Below are positions 53,715-63,118 of a stretch of DNA of 64,000 bases, piece after piece. Within the stretch, counting starts at the first letter, position 1, and the number at the start of each line of letters is the position of its first letter. The notes beneath the pieces were generated by a model. That model made no database searches and was not told where the DNA came from. It saw only the letters and a list, made by a program, of their open reading frames with translations. The DNA lies in NCBI GenBank assembly GCA_937929805.1, contig CALFUT010000034.1:62001-126000 (forward strand), written 5' to 3'. A program made the position numbers and the translations under genes. This stretch comes from an uncultured Pirellulaceae bacterium. Lineage in GTDB: Bacteria; Planctomycetota; Planctomycetia; Pirellulales; Pirellulaceae.

Positions 53715-53885
53715 TTAGCAGCAAGTCGATTGCCGGCGCTGCCTGCCGCCATCGCTGGGGTTTACTTGTACCTCCTCAAGCTCGGCAATCTTCCGGGCGG
53801 TCTTAATGTGTTCGTCCTTGGCACGTTTGATAGCAGCGCCACGCTTTTCTGCCGCTGCTTCGCGAAGTCGTTTGAGAGCATCCAT
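53715..53885 (-). CDS. Small basic helical peptide, possibly a remnant
   Basis: 56 residues from ATG 53885. The first 38 residues form a charged helix (DALKRLREAAAEKRGAAIKR, then AKDEHIKTARKIAELEE) and the tail is short and basic. Similar Ala/Lys/Arg helices begin longer hypothetical proteins in planctomycetes, so this may be the truncated N-terminus of one. No partner or function is seen. Confidence 0.35.
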   Translation of the reverse strand: MDALKRLREAAAEKRGAAIKRAKDEHIKTARKIAELEEVQVNPSDGGRQRRQSTCC

Positions 53886-54035
53886 GGGAAACAATGAAGC
53901 GGCAATGTTTGAGAGGTTCACCCGCTAATCAACGGGTCCGCACTTAATTTGACAGTGCTCAAAAATTTGTCATTTGTTATTTTCCAATTCTCATTTGTCA
54001 TTGAAGTAAACAATCGGATGACCATCGCCATGCCG

Positions 54036-55097
54036 TTAGTCTTTCGGTTTATCGGCTGATCTTGTTCGCCATTGCCGAAATCCATCCCAAATTCGGCCAG
54101 CCATTTTTCCAGACACTACGTCTTCGGTCACAGTTGGGCGATCGGCGGCGAAGTTGAACCAAACCGCTTTGATGTACGGCTCGCTGGTTTCCGCCAGCAT
54201 TGAGTACAAGCCATTTTCCTGAATCTGGGTCAAGCCCTGACGATAGTGGTTAAGCACTTCTCGATCCAACACCTGCCCGGTGACTCGGACCGTGGTCAAC
54301 GCGCCTTTGGTGACGGTGTTGACGTTGTCTAGCGTGTACATCGTCATCGCGCTGGAGATTTCGAAGAGGTTCACGTCCTCTCGGTCGGCCATCGACTGCA
54401 TGTCGGTCCACAGTCGATTAATTTCAGACTGAGGCAGGATCAGTGCCGGATCGATCGAGGACAATTGTTCGGTGGTTTGTTGAATCGTTTCGGTCAGGCC
54501 TTGCACGCTGATCGGAGGTTTGTCGAAATGATCTGCGGTTTCAGCTGACGTTTTTGCGATCGCATCTAACAGTTCACCGGCGCTGTTGATGGTCGAGTTT
54601 TCGTCGATCACGCTTTCGCGTTTTAATTCTTCGGAAAGTTCGTGCAAGTAAGTTTTGGTTCCGTAAGCAACGTCGCTCACGACCGCCAGCACGGTCAATG
54701 GAGAAACGTGCAGCGTGGCAAGCCCGGCCAAGTCGACGAACGTGCCCACCGTTTTGCGAGCGACAAACTCTTGCGTCATCCCGTCTGCTTCGTCCGGAAC
54801 GGTGTTTGAACCTTGAGTTGTTTCCAATGCTGGAGTTGGGCCGGAAGTTTTGCGTTCGACGCCTCCGACGTCGTTGGCCATCATCTCGATCATCTGCTGT
54901 ACGAAGACGTTGTACGTTTTGGAATCGCGAAACGCTTGCGGGACCAATAACGTGGCCGATTCGTGAATGACTCCGCCCACGGTTGCGGCTGTCGTGCGAA
55001 TGGCTCGCTCGGGCAACGAAAGGCCGTACATAAGGTACTGGTAGACGCTATCAGCGCCGGGGTCAGTTTGTGCGTTTTGTGGTTCGTTCTTTTTCAT
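54036..55097 (-). CDS. Conserved hypothetical protein
   Basis: 353 residues from ATG 55097. No signal peptide. Mostly helical, with Thr/Ala/Ser-rich mildly hydrophobic stretches (TVGTFVDLAGLATLHVSPLT, VLAVVSDVAYG) and a C-terminal Arg/Trp patch (IWDGFRQWRTRSADKPKD). No catalytic motif or known domain is recognised. It is divergent from the YihY-family gene, with about 120 bases between starts, so the two may share a control region. Confidence 0.65.
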   Translation of the reverse strand: MKKNEPQNAQTDPGADSVYQYLMYGLSLPERAIRTTAATVGGVIHESATLLVPQAFRDSKTYNVFVQQMIEMMANDVGGVERKTSGPTPALETTQGSNTVPDEADGMTQEFVARKTVGTFVDLAGLATLHVSPLTVLAVVSDVAYGTKTYLHELSEELKRESVIDENSTINSAGELLDAIAKTSAETADHFDKPPISVQGLTETIQQTTEQLSSIDPALILPQSEINRLWTDMQSMADREDVNLFEISSAMTMYTLDNVNTVTKGALTTVRVTGQVLDREVLNHYRQGLTQIQENGLYSMLAETSEPYIKAVWFNFAADRPTVTEDVVSGKMAGRIWDGFRQWRTRSADKPKD

Positions 55098-55218
55098 GGG
55101 GCGTTGTTCGTGGCAAAAGGGTGTTTATTGGATTTTATTTTGCTGGTGCGCGAAGATTCGGCTTGGCACCAAAATAATGGTCAAAACGTTCTCTTGTTGG
55201 ATTTCATTTCCTGATAAA

Positions 55219-56169
55219 ATGTCGGCTCATACGAAAACTATCGTCACCGACCCATTCATGATCTACAAAATCTGGACACTTCTGAAATCGTCCGCCATCA
55301 TCTGGGGTAAGGCTCAGTCGCCGCGGATGGCGGCAGGTTTGACCTTCTACACGATGCTGTCGCTGGCTCCGCTGTTGCTGATTGCGATCGCGATGGCCGG
55401 TTACTTTTACGATGACGCAGTCGCGCAGGTGGAGTTGCTTGAGCAAGTTCGCAGTCTGACCAATGATTCGGTGGCCGACACGGTTGCCGGCTTGATTAAG
55501 AATGCGACTCGACCGAACTCGGGGCTGTTGGCGGGAACGGTCAGTGTTTTGATTTTGCTGTTCGGTGCGTCGGGTGTGTTTTCGCAGTTGTACGACACGC
55601 TGAACGATATCTGGCATGTGCCGTATGAATCTCGCGCCGGATTTTTGTTCTCGTTGCAAAAGCGATTGATTGGAATCGGAATGGTTTTGCTGGCGGGAGC
55701 TCTGCTGGTCGGCACGTTGATGCTCAGTTCCGCGATCACTTATTTGAACACAATGTTCTCCGGGGACGTGATGGCCTACTGGCTGAACTTGGCTGATCGC
55801 AGCCTTTCTTTCTTGTTGATGCCATTGATCTTCGCGATCATTTTCTGGTTCTTTCCTTCGGCCAAGATCCAATGGAGGGATGTGTGGCCAGCCGGTTTGT
55901 TGACGGCGGCGATCATTGCGAGCAGCCGGTACTTGATCGAGTTGTACTTGCGGTTTTCGTCGACCAGTGAAGTTTATGGAGCAGCGGGATCGTTGGTCGT
56001 GTTGCTGATCTGGGTTTACGCGACGGGCATGATCGTGTTTTACGGAGCCGCATTTAGTCACGCTTGGGCGACGACGTTTGGTTCGCTCAGCGAGTCCGCG
56101 ACGGCCGAGCCGGTGCTTCAAGATGACCGCCCTGCCCTTGTGCCCAAACGGCGTGTGTCGGAGCAGTGA
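55219..56169 (+). CDS. YihY/BrkB-family inner-membrane protein
   Basis: About 316 residues from ATG 55219; ATG 55258 is also possible, and the longer open frame upstream lacks a start-like context. The family pattern is clear: AAGLTFYTMLSLAPLLLIAI, later FGASGVFSQLYDTLNDIW, WFFPSAKIQWRDVWPAGLLT and SLVVLLIWVYATGMIVFYGA, with about six membrane helices. Once called ribonuclease BN, the family is now regarded as membrane proteins of unclear role, perhaps transporters. It is followed by the large beta-helix gene on the same strand. Confidence 0.88.
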   Translation: MSAHTKTIVTDPFMIYKIWTLLKSSAIIWGKAQSPRMAAGLTFYTMLSLAPLLLIAIAMAGYFYDDAVAQVELLEQVRSLTNDSVADTVAGLIKNATRPNSGLLAGTVSVLILLFGASGVFSQLYDTLNDIWHVPYESRAGFLFSLQKRLIGIGMVLLAGALLVGTLMLSSAITYLNTMFSGDVMAYWLNLADRSLSFLLMPLIFAIIFWFFPSAKIQWRDVWPAGLLTAAIIASSRYLIELYLRFSSTSEVYGAAGSLVVLLIWVYATGMIVFYGAAFSHAWATTFGSLSESATAEPVLQDDRPALVPKRRVSEQ

Positions 56170-56352
56170 GTATGTCGGGATCGTCGTGTAAGCTGCGTTG
56201 CACGTGTGGCGATTGTTAGATGATTTGCAAGAATAAAATTGAAAATTTGTTTGGATTGTGGTTGGGAATTAGACATAATACTCGCTTGAGTTACCCATCA
56301 TTTGTCGAAATCAATTGTTGCTGGAGATTCCGTCTTGCAGGCCAAAAGAAAA

Positions 56353-59019
56353 ATGTTACGGCGTGCCAAAGTTCGACTTGGTATGGGGCAAGGGAACCCG
56401 TTGGACTTTCAACAGTTGGAGGCTCGACAAATGCTGGCGTCCGTCACAGTCAGCAATGCAACCGACTTAACCAACGCGGATACAAACTCGATTTCCGCTC
56501 TAATCGCCAACGACGGTGGTGATGGGATTTCTTTGCGTGAAGCGATCGCCGCCAGCAATAACACGGTCGGAGCCGATACGATCTCGTTTGACGGCAGTGT
56601 TTTCACCGGCGGTGCCGCCAGCCTGATCCGATTGACTCAAGGGGAATTGGTCATCACCGAGGAGGCGTCGATCGATGGTTCGACAGCGACCGATGTGGTC
56701 ATCACGGGGGATGCCACCGGTGATGACATCACGGTGCCCGGCACGTTTATCACTGACGTCGCGGCCAGTTTCACCGAGTTCCCTCCGGAACCACTTGATC
56801 TGCTGAATGACAACTCACGAGTGATCCGGTTTTCGGATGCCTCAAGCGAAGCTGACGGCACACTGACGATTTCCAGGTTGACCATCACCGGAGGAAGAAC
56901 GACGCAGCGATCGGATTTCGGGGGAGGGATTTTTGCTGAATCGGGCACGCTTACGCTGATAGACAGCAACGTCAGTGGCAACAGCACCAGTGGTGATGGA
57001 GCGGAAGGCGGCGGGATACGCGGCGAGTTCGTCGCATTGCAAAACAGTAGCGTTACAGGTAACAGCACCAGCGGCTTTAACTCGCACGGTGGAGGCGTGT
57101 CAGCCCGGCACCAAAGCTTCGACTTAACGGCGGTATTGTCATTGACTAATAGCGTCATCAGCGGCAACTGGACCAGCGGTGTTCGTTCAAACGGTGGGGG
57201 CGTGTCGGCCAGCGCCCGCTTTTCTCTGCTTGCTCTATCTCTGACCAATAGCACGATCAGTGGAAATCGTACGTTGGACCAGAATTCCAGCTTCGACCGT
57301 GGGCAAGGTGGGGGAGCAATCGTTACCGGAAGTGTTTTGCTGAACAACAGTTCTATCAGTGACAACACTGCCGCCTCGGCTGGTGGTGGGCTGCGTACGG
57401 CGGGTGGAAACATCGTGGTTGAAAACAACAGCTCAATCAGCGGAAACACCGCAGGCAGTAGCGGAGGAGCCATTTTTACATCTGCATCGGTGGACATCTC
57501 CATTGAGGATAGCCTAATCGCCAATAATGAAGGTTCCAGCGGTGGGGGAATTTGGAATAACGCCGGAAGATTATCGCTGACTAGAACGATCATACGAGAC
57601 AATGAGGCAACCGCGTCGGGTGGTGGAATCACGTCTAACGGTTATCTTTCAATTAACAACAGCAGCATCACGGGAAATGCTGCTGGTTTTGGCGGTGGTG
57701 GATTGGAAATTGGTGGCTATGGGCAAATCGTGAACAGCACGATCAGTGGAAACACCGCAACCAATGGTGGAGGAATTTTTGCTTCGTTTTCTGGCACTCG
57801 AATTGAGCTGACGAACAGCACCGTTACCGACAACACGGCAATCGAAGGTGGAGGTGGAATCGAATCAGACTCCAATCTTTCCATCATCAACTCGATCGTT
57901 GCGGGGAATACAGATGACGACTCGGCACCCGATGTATCGAGATCAGCAACCATCGGCCGCAATTTGGTTGTCGAACACAGTTTGATTGGGGATACAACGG
58001 GATCGGGAATTACGGCGCGCACCGGCAGTCGCAACATTTTGAACCAACCGGCGTTGCTTGGTCCGCTTGCCGATAATGGCGGACCGACGCTGACTCATGC
58101 GTTGCTGACAGGCAGTCCAGCGATCGATGCAGGCAGCGATACGTTTGCCGTGGATGCGGATGGTGTTCCGTTGTTGACGGATCAGCGCGGCAGCGGGTTT
58201 GATCGAATTCAGAACGGAAGAATTGATCTTGGGGCCGTCGAGTCCGACTTTGACGCGGCTGCGATCGCTCCGTACGTCGTGACGGCAACGATTGACGAAG
58301 GCGGCGATCTGGCTCGGCCCGATCTTTGGAGCACTTTGACCATCGTGTTCGATTCCGATGTGACCGTTGCCGCCAATGATCTTTCTCTGATCAATGATTC
58401 ACTGGCCGGTACCGCCGTTGATCTCGCCGGAGTTGGATTTGTTTATGATGCTTCGGCGAACACGGCCACTTGGGATTTCAGCACGCTCGATCCGCTGGAT
58501 CGGGCATTCTATTCGTTTCAGTTGGATAGTGCGTCGATCACGTACGAAGGACTGGCTCTGGATGGCAATGTTGATGGAACAACGGGCGACAACTTCATCG
58601 GTCAGCACTACGTCGCCATCCCGGGCGATACGAATCAGGACGGCGTCGTCGATGTGCTGAACGATGCGTTTGCACTGGTTGGGAATTTAGGTTCGACAAC
58701 CGAACTTGCGTGGGCTGACGGCAACTTCAACGGCGATGGAGTCGTCGATGTGTTGGGCGATGCCTTTGTGCTGGTCGGTAACTTGAATCGAGATGTTCGT
58801 CCGATGATGGCCACAGCTCGATCATCGGTGGCTTCAGTTCCCAGCCGTAGCCCAGTGACGGTTGTGTTTGATAGTCCGTTGGTAGCCTTGGGTGATGCCG
58901 GCGTTCAGGATGAAACGATCCGTGAAACGACGTTGATGACTTCGTCGCTCGAATCTCCCGGGCTGGCATTGGCGGGTGCTCATGAACTTCGGGACGATGT
59001 CTTTGCGAGTGATTTTTGA
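56353..59019 (+). CDS. Giant secreted parallel beta-helix protein with dockerin-like tail
   Basis: About 888 residues from ATG 56353; TTG 56302 is an alternative. The leader PLDFQQLEARQMLASVTVSN is the planctomycete type, rich in basic residues and followed by the mature start. Residues 70-600 carry repeated beta-helix coils (SLTNSVISGNWTSG, NSSISDNTAASAGGGLRTAG, NSTISGNTATNGGGIF), like polymorphic outer-membrane or pectate-lyase-like helices, then the choice-of-anchor type block SPAIDAGSDTFAV. The tail has DTNQDGVVDVLNDAFALVGN and FNGDGVVDVLGDAFVLVGN, dockerin-like calcium motifs. Likely a cell-surface protein. Confidence 0.87.
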   Translation: MLRRAKVRLGMGQGNPLDFQQLEARQMLASVTVSNATDLTNADTNSISALIANDGGDGISLREAIAASNNTVGADTISFDGSVFTGGAASLIRLTQGELVITEEASIDGSTATDVVITGDATGDDITVPGTFITDVAASFTEFPPEPLDLLNDNSRVIRFSDASSEADGTLTISRLTITGGRTTQRSDFGGGIFAESGTLTLIDSNVSGNSTSGDGAEGGGIRGEFVALQNSSVTGNSTSGFNSHGGGVSARHQSFDLTAVLSLTNSVISGNWTSGVRSNGGGVSASARFSLLALSLTNSTISGNRTLDQNSSFDRGQGGGAIVTGSVLLNNSSISDNTAASAGGGLRTAGGNIVVENNSSISGNTAGSSGGAIFTSASVDISIEDSLIANNEGSSGGGIWNNAGRLSLTRTIIRDNEATASGGGITSNGYLSINNSSITGNAAGFGGGGLEIGGYGQIVNSTISGNTATNGGGIFASFSGTRIELTNSTVTDNTAIEGGGGIESDSNLSIINSIVAGNTDDDSAPDVSRSATIGRNLVVEHSLIGDTTGSGITARTGSRNILNQPALLGPLADNGGPTLTHALLTGSPAIDAGSDTFAVDADGVPLLTDQRGSGFDRIQNGRIDLGAVESDFDAAAIAPYVVTATIDEGGDLARPDLWSTLTIVFDSDVTVAANDLSLINDSLAGTAVDLAGVGFVYDASANTATWDFSTLDPLDRAFYSFQLDSASITYEGLALDGNVDGTTGDNFIGQHYVAIPGDTNQDGVVDVLNDAFALVGNLGSTTELAWADGNFNGDGVVDVLGDAFVLVGNLNRDVRPMMATARSSVASVPSRSPVTVVFDSPLVALGDAGVQDETIRETTLMTSSLESPGLALAGAHELRDDVFASDF

Positions 59020-59326
59020 AAATGCCAGTAAACGCAAATGCAAAACTACCGGTTGGGGTCTTTCTATCAAACATCCGGAATCAAAACCGCGTATGAAGTG
59101 ACGGTGTTTCTGGCAGCGATTTCTCAAAGCAAGAACTTTCAAAGCGACGCTGCACTCCGCTGAACAAGCCGGTTTTGCACCATTTGCAACTTGCCAGACG
59201 TGTCTCGATGGTCTGGTTCTGGTTTAAACAGCGTCTGCTCGTTACCATATCGCGTTTTGTATTTCGGGCGAACGGTGAGCATGTCTCGGCGAATCGCCCA
59301 TCCGTTTTTGATAGGGACTGCGGCAC
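59020..59326. other. Intergenic region before ychF
   Basis: 307 bases holding the 3' region of the beta-helix gene and presumably the ychF promoter. Short frames are present but not supported. No strong hairpin or repeat is seen. Confidence 0.4.
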
Positions 59327-60418
59327 ATGGAAGCCGGGATCGTCGGACTGCCCAACGTGGGCAAGAGTACTCTTTTTAATGCGTTGACTTGTTCCAAGTC
59401 GGCCGCCAGCGCGAACTATCCGTTTTGCACGATCGAGCCAAACGAAGGGGTGGTCAGTGTGCCGGATGATCGACTGGAGCGAATCACCAAATACATCACG
59501 CCTCAGAAAGTGATTCCGGCCGCGTTGAAGCTGGTGGATATCGCGGGCATCGTCAAAGGAGCCAGCGAAGGCGAGGGGCTGGGCAATAAGTTCCTTAGCC
59601 ACATTCGCCAAGTCGACGCAATCCTGCAAGTCGTGCGTTGCTTTGAAGATGATGACGTGATCCACGTTAGCGGTGCCGTCGATCCGATCTCGGACATCGA
59701 GATTATCGAGATGGAGTTGATGCTGGCCGATTTGGAAACGCTGCAGAATGCCAAGACGAAGGCCGCCAAGTCCGCTCGTTCGGGCGACAAGGAAGCGATC
59801 CTGCGAGTCTCAGCGATCGAGAAATGTTTGGCTCATTTGGAAACCGAAACGCCGCTTCGCAATCTGGAACTGACCGAGCCCGAAGCGAAGTCGATCCATA
59901 GTTACGGCTTGCTAACAGCCAAGCCGATCCTGTACGTGGCGAACGTTTCCGAGGACGACTTGGAGGGCAAGGATCCGCTCGTGCAAAAAGTCCGCGAACA
60001 TGCCGAAAAGGTCGGAGCGGGCGTGGTTGCGGTTTGTGCCAAAATTGAATCGGAGATTGCGGAACTTGAACCGGAAGATCGTGCAGAAATGCTTGAGGCG
60101 GTCGGGCTGACTGAGCCTGCGTTGTCCGTGCTGGCTCGCGAAGCATATGCAACGCTGGGGTTGCAAAGCTACTTTACCGCCGGAGAGAAAGAAGTCCGGG
60201 CGTGGACGATCAAAGAAGGTGCAACGGGTCCCGAAGCGGCGGGTGTGATCCATACCGATTTCGAGCGTGGGTTTATTCGAGTCGAGGTCTACTCGTTGGA
60301 CGATCTGGAGGCTCATGAAACTGAAGCCGCGATCCGGCAGAACGGGAAGCTGCGGACCGAGGGGAAAAGCTACGTCGTTCAGGACGGAGACATTTGTCAC
60401 TTCCTGTTTAATGTTTGA
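59327..60418 (+). CDS. ychF: YchF/OLA1-family translation-associated ATPase
   Basis: 363 residues from ATG 59327. The P-loop [14 protein letters not shown] sits at residues 7-20, the Walker B/G3 region reads [20 protein letters not shown], and the G4 position has NVSE in place of NKxD, as expected for this family's preference for ATP. The central coiled coil ([20 protein letters not shown]) and C-terminal TGS domain ([26 protein letters not shown]) are present. The length matches E. coli YchF. It binds ribosomes and affects stress and translation. Confidence 0.97.
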   Translation: MEAGIVGLPNVGKSTLFNALTCSKSAASANYPFCTIEPNEGVVSVPDDRLERITKYITPQKVIPAALKLVDIAGIVKGASEGEGLGNKFLSHIRQVDAILQVVRCFEDDDVIHVSGAVDPISDIEIIEMELMLADLETLQNAKTKAAKSARSGDKEAILRVSAIEKCLAHLETETPLRNLELTEPEAKSIHSYGLLTAKPILYVANVSEDDLEGKDPLVQKVREHAEKVGAGVVAVCAKIESEIAELEPEDRAEMLEAVGLTEPALSVLAREAYATLGLQSYFTAGEKEVRAWTIKEGATGPEAAGVIHTDFERGFIRVEVYSLDDLEAHETEAAIRQNGKLRTEGKSYVVQDGDICHFLFNV

Positions 60419-60458
60419 GCGAAGTTAAAAGAGTACAGTTTACAGGGCACAGAACGCA

Positions 60459-61952
60459 GTGAGTCGCATCGTCAGCAAAAACAAGATTTTCACCGTGGCG
60501 ATCATTCTCGCTTGCTCGATCGTGTTTGCGTGTCGTATCTCAGTTGCTCAATACGCGGGCGCACAGCCAGTGCCGAGTGAATGGAAGACTGGATTCGACT
60601 CAATCAACGGGACGCAGGCCAAGGAATGGCTGTCTGAGATCGCGGGGCCTCAGATGAGAGGTCGTGGCACGGGCCAGTCAGGCTATTCGAACGCCGCGAA
60701 GTTTGTGGCCGGTAAATTGGATGAGTTCGGCATCGAACCGAAAGGTGACAGCGGCACTTATTTTCAGAACCTGCCGATGACTCGCCGGGTCCCCATGATC
60801 GAGCAATGTCGAATTTTGGGCCGAGGGTTTCAGGTGCCGGGTCCGGGAAATTTAGGGTTTGAGCGATACACCGATCGCGGCCAAGTCGTGGGTGAAGCGG
60901 TTCTGTTGGTGTTCGGGCGAGACAGTAAAAACTTACCGGCTGAGTTGAGCCTGCGAGACAAACTAGTTTTTTACGTGGCCGACGAATCGGGTGCGACGTC
61001 GGCTCCAGTAACGATCGCCAAAAAAAGACCCGCAGCCGCGATTCGAATTATTGATGGCGTGCCCGAGTCGATTTCTCAACTTGTGCAATACGGTCGGGCG
61101 ACTCGATCGACCAGCGTTTCCGGAACGATTCGGCGTGAAGCGGCCGAGGCGATGTTCGGCCGGTTGGGAGTCAAGCCGGAAGTGATGAAAGCTCGTGCGG
61201 ACGGGCGGACGTTCATTCAACCGACCAATCAGTCATTGACGATTCAGATGCGAGTCGTTGAGCAAAGCACGACGGTGCCAAATGTGGTGGGTTGGTTGCC
61301 GGGTTCCGATCCAAATTTGCAGCACGAATATATCGTGATGGGGGCTCATCTGGATCATCTGGGTGTGAAGGCCGGTTTTGTTTTTCCGGGAGCGGATGAT
61401 AATGGTTCAGGTTCAACGGCATTGCTAAGTGTGGCGAGGGCGATGACGGTTAACGGCGTGCGACCTAAGCGAAGCGTGTTATTCATGTGGTTCGCCGCGG
61501 AGGAAATTGGGTTGATCGGGTCGAAATATTACTGCAATCATCCGGTGTTGCCGCTGCAGAATATGACCAGCATGTTGAACATTGACATGGTCGGACGGAA
61601 CGAGGAATCGGCATCCGAGCGAGCGACCGACAATGTGGACAGTATCCACTTGATCGGCAGCCGAAAGGGAAGAACCCAGTTGCACCAGTTGATTCAGGAT
61701 GCGAATCGGTACGTTGGCTTTCGGTTCGAGTACGACGAAGAGAGTATTTTTGACCGCAGCGATCAGTACAACTTTTATGCAAAAGGCGTCCCTGTTTCGT
61801 TCCTGTTTGGCGGGTTTCATCCCGATTATCACGAGCCCACTGACACGATCGACAAAATTAATTTTCAGAAGGTCGTCTCGGCTGCTCGGTTATACTATGC
61901 CGCTGCGTTTTTGGTCGCCGACCACGGACGGTTTAGGTTGGTCAAAGAGTAG
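60459..61952 (+). CDS. Secreted M28-family zinc metallopeptidase
   Basis: 497 residues from GTG 60459, with a signal peptide (FTVAIILACSIVFACRISVA). Two-zinc M28 ligands are visible in order: His and Asp in GAHLDHLG, Asp in PGADDNGSGST, the Glu pair in WFAAEEIGLIG, Asp in LNIDMVGRN, and His in DYHEPTDTI. An insert between the signal peptide and the catalytic core (residues 110-260) looks like a PA-type lid domain. Aminopeptidase or carboxypeptidase specificity is not decidable. It follows ychF by 40 bases, though joint function is not expected. Confidence 0.93.
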   Translation: MSRIVSKNKIFTVAIILACSIVFACRISVAQYAGAQPVPSEWKTGFDSINGTQAKEWLSEIAGPQMRGRGTGQSGYSNAAKFVAGKLDEFGIEPKGDSGTYFQNLPMTRRVPMIEQCRILGRGFQVPGPGNLGFERYTDRGQVVGEAVLLVFGRDSKNLPAELSLRDKLVFYVADESGATSAPVTIAKKRPAAAIRIIDGVPESISQLVQYGRATRSTSVSGTIRREAAEAMFGRLGVKPEVMKARADGRTFIQPTNQSLTIQMRVVEQSTTVPNVVGWLPGSDPNLQHEYIVMGAHLDHLGVKAGFVFPGADDNGSGSTALLSVARAMTVNGVRPKRSVLFMWFAAEEIGLIGSKYYCNHPVLPLQNMTSMLNIDMVGRNEESASERATDNVDSIHLIGSRKGRTQLHQLIQDANRYVGFRFEYDEESIFDRSDQYNFYAKGVPVSFLFGGFHPDYHEPTDTIDKINFQKVVSAARLYYAAAFLVADHGRFRLVKE

Positions 61953-61989
61953 AAAAGTGATCGCACCCTAATCAAACTCGTCTTCGAAC

Positions 61990-62073
61990 GCGGGAGGGGA
62001 AGGCTCCGTCCGCCCCGATCGAATGTAACGATTGAACGAAAGGATGTGGCTCGGACGGAGCCTCGCCCTCCCG
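61990..62073. repeat. Dispersed palindromic repeat, copy 2
   Basis: Arms GGGAGGGGAAGGCTCCGTCC and GGACGGAGCCTCGCCCTCCC pair almost perfectly, with a variable loop of about 36 bases. Same element as 13836-13918, 48 kb away. It ends 28 bases before the pseudouridine synthase start. Confidence 0.8.
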
Positions 62074-62100
62074 AAAAAGATGAAAGCTGTATCCTGAAAC

Positions 62101-63024
62101 ATGCCGATCACAACCCACTCTCATACCGTTACCGATGCCCAAGCGGGGCGAGTCGATCTGGTCGTGCGCGATTTGACGGGGCTTTCCCGAAGCAAATTGT
62201 GTGGCCTGTTCGATCACGACTGCGTCACCGTCAACGACGTCGTTTGTGGTGAAACGTCCGTGCGAGTCGCGGCGGGGGATGTGGTTGGAGTCAAATTTGA
62301 TCCTCATCAGGGCTACAAACAAAAGCCCAAGATATGGGAAGACAACGCATTCAAAATTGTGTTCGAGGACGATGACATCGTCGTGGTGAACAAGGAGCCG
62401 GGCGTGCTGGTGACGCCTTCCACGGCCGACGATCAGAACACGTTGATTGACCGAGTGTCAAATTATCTTTCTCGCAAGCACAAGAATGCGACGGCGGGGT
62501 TGGTCCATCGGATGGAACGTGGTGCCAGCGGGCTGATGGTGTTGGCCAAGACCACCGAAGCGTCGACGGCATTGACCAAGCAGTTCCGCGAACAGACGCC
62601 CAACCGCAGTTGCATTGCCGTCGTGATGGGAACGCTGGAGGCGGAAGAAGGCAAGTTCGAGTCATGGCTGGGGACACGCGACAATCTAGATAGCTTTTCG
62701 ATGCAGGAAGGGAAAAGCGGTGGCGGCAAGCACGCGATCACTCGGTATAAATTGCTCAAGCAGCAAGAAGAAACCGCCGTCGTTGAAGTGCAACTGCAAA
62801 CGGCTCGTCGACACCAGCTGCGTGTCCATTTCGCCGAAGCTGGCCACCCGGTCTTGGGTGACAAACGGTACGGCCGTAAGAAAGCGGTCCACGATCGGTG
62901 GAAAAAGCGGCGGCTGGCGATGCATTGCCACTTGCTGAGTTTTTTCCATCCGATCACCGAGCAACCGGTCCAATTCCAGACCAAAATCCCTCAGGCGATT
63001 CGAAAGTTTAGAGCGGGTCCGTGA
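62101..63024 (+). CDS. RluA-family pseudouridine synthase with altered catalytic residue
   Basis: 307 residues from ATG 62101. An S4 RNA-binding domain occupies about 16-66 (GRVDLVVRDLTGLSRSKLCG), then the RluA catalytic domain: VFEDDDIVVVNKEPGVLVTP, LVHRMERGASGLMVLAK, ITRYKLL and TARRHQLRVHFAEAGHPVLG. In active RluA enzymes the HRLD motif supplies the catalytic Asp; here it is HRME, with Glu139 (codon GAA) in that place. The enzyme may be slow, altered or an RNA-binding remnant. Which RNA it acts on is unknown. Confidence 0.88.
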   Translation: MPITTHSHTVTDAQAGRVDLVVRDLTGLSRSKLCGLFDHDCVTVNDVVCGETSVRVAAGDVVGVKFDPHQGYKQKPKIWEDNAFKIVFEDDDIVVVNKEPGVLVTPSTADDQNTLIDRVSNYLSRKHKNATAGLVHRMERGASGLMVLAKTTEASTALTKQFREQTPNRSCIAVVMGTLEAEEGKFESWLGTRDNLDSFSMQEGKSGGGKHAITRYKLLKQQEETAVVEVQLQTARRHQLRVHFAEAGHPVLGDKRYGRKKAVHDRWKKRRLAMHCHLLSFFHPITEQPVQFQTKIPQAIRKFRAGP

Positions 63025-63118
63025 GTCATCGGTTTTTGATTTAATGATTTAACGTCTAGATCTAAGTTCTGATCCCAACCTAATTCCGCACTCCACATTC
63101 CCGATTCTGCATTCTGAC

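Noticed and set aside
55096-55218. N-terminal extension of the YihY-family gene
   Set aside because: The extra residues are Trp/Cys-rich and unlike the family, the first codon overlaps the divergent gene's start, and better starts occur at 55219 and 55258.
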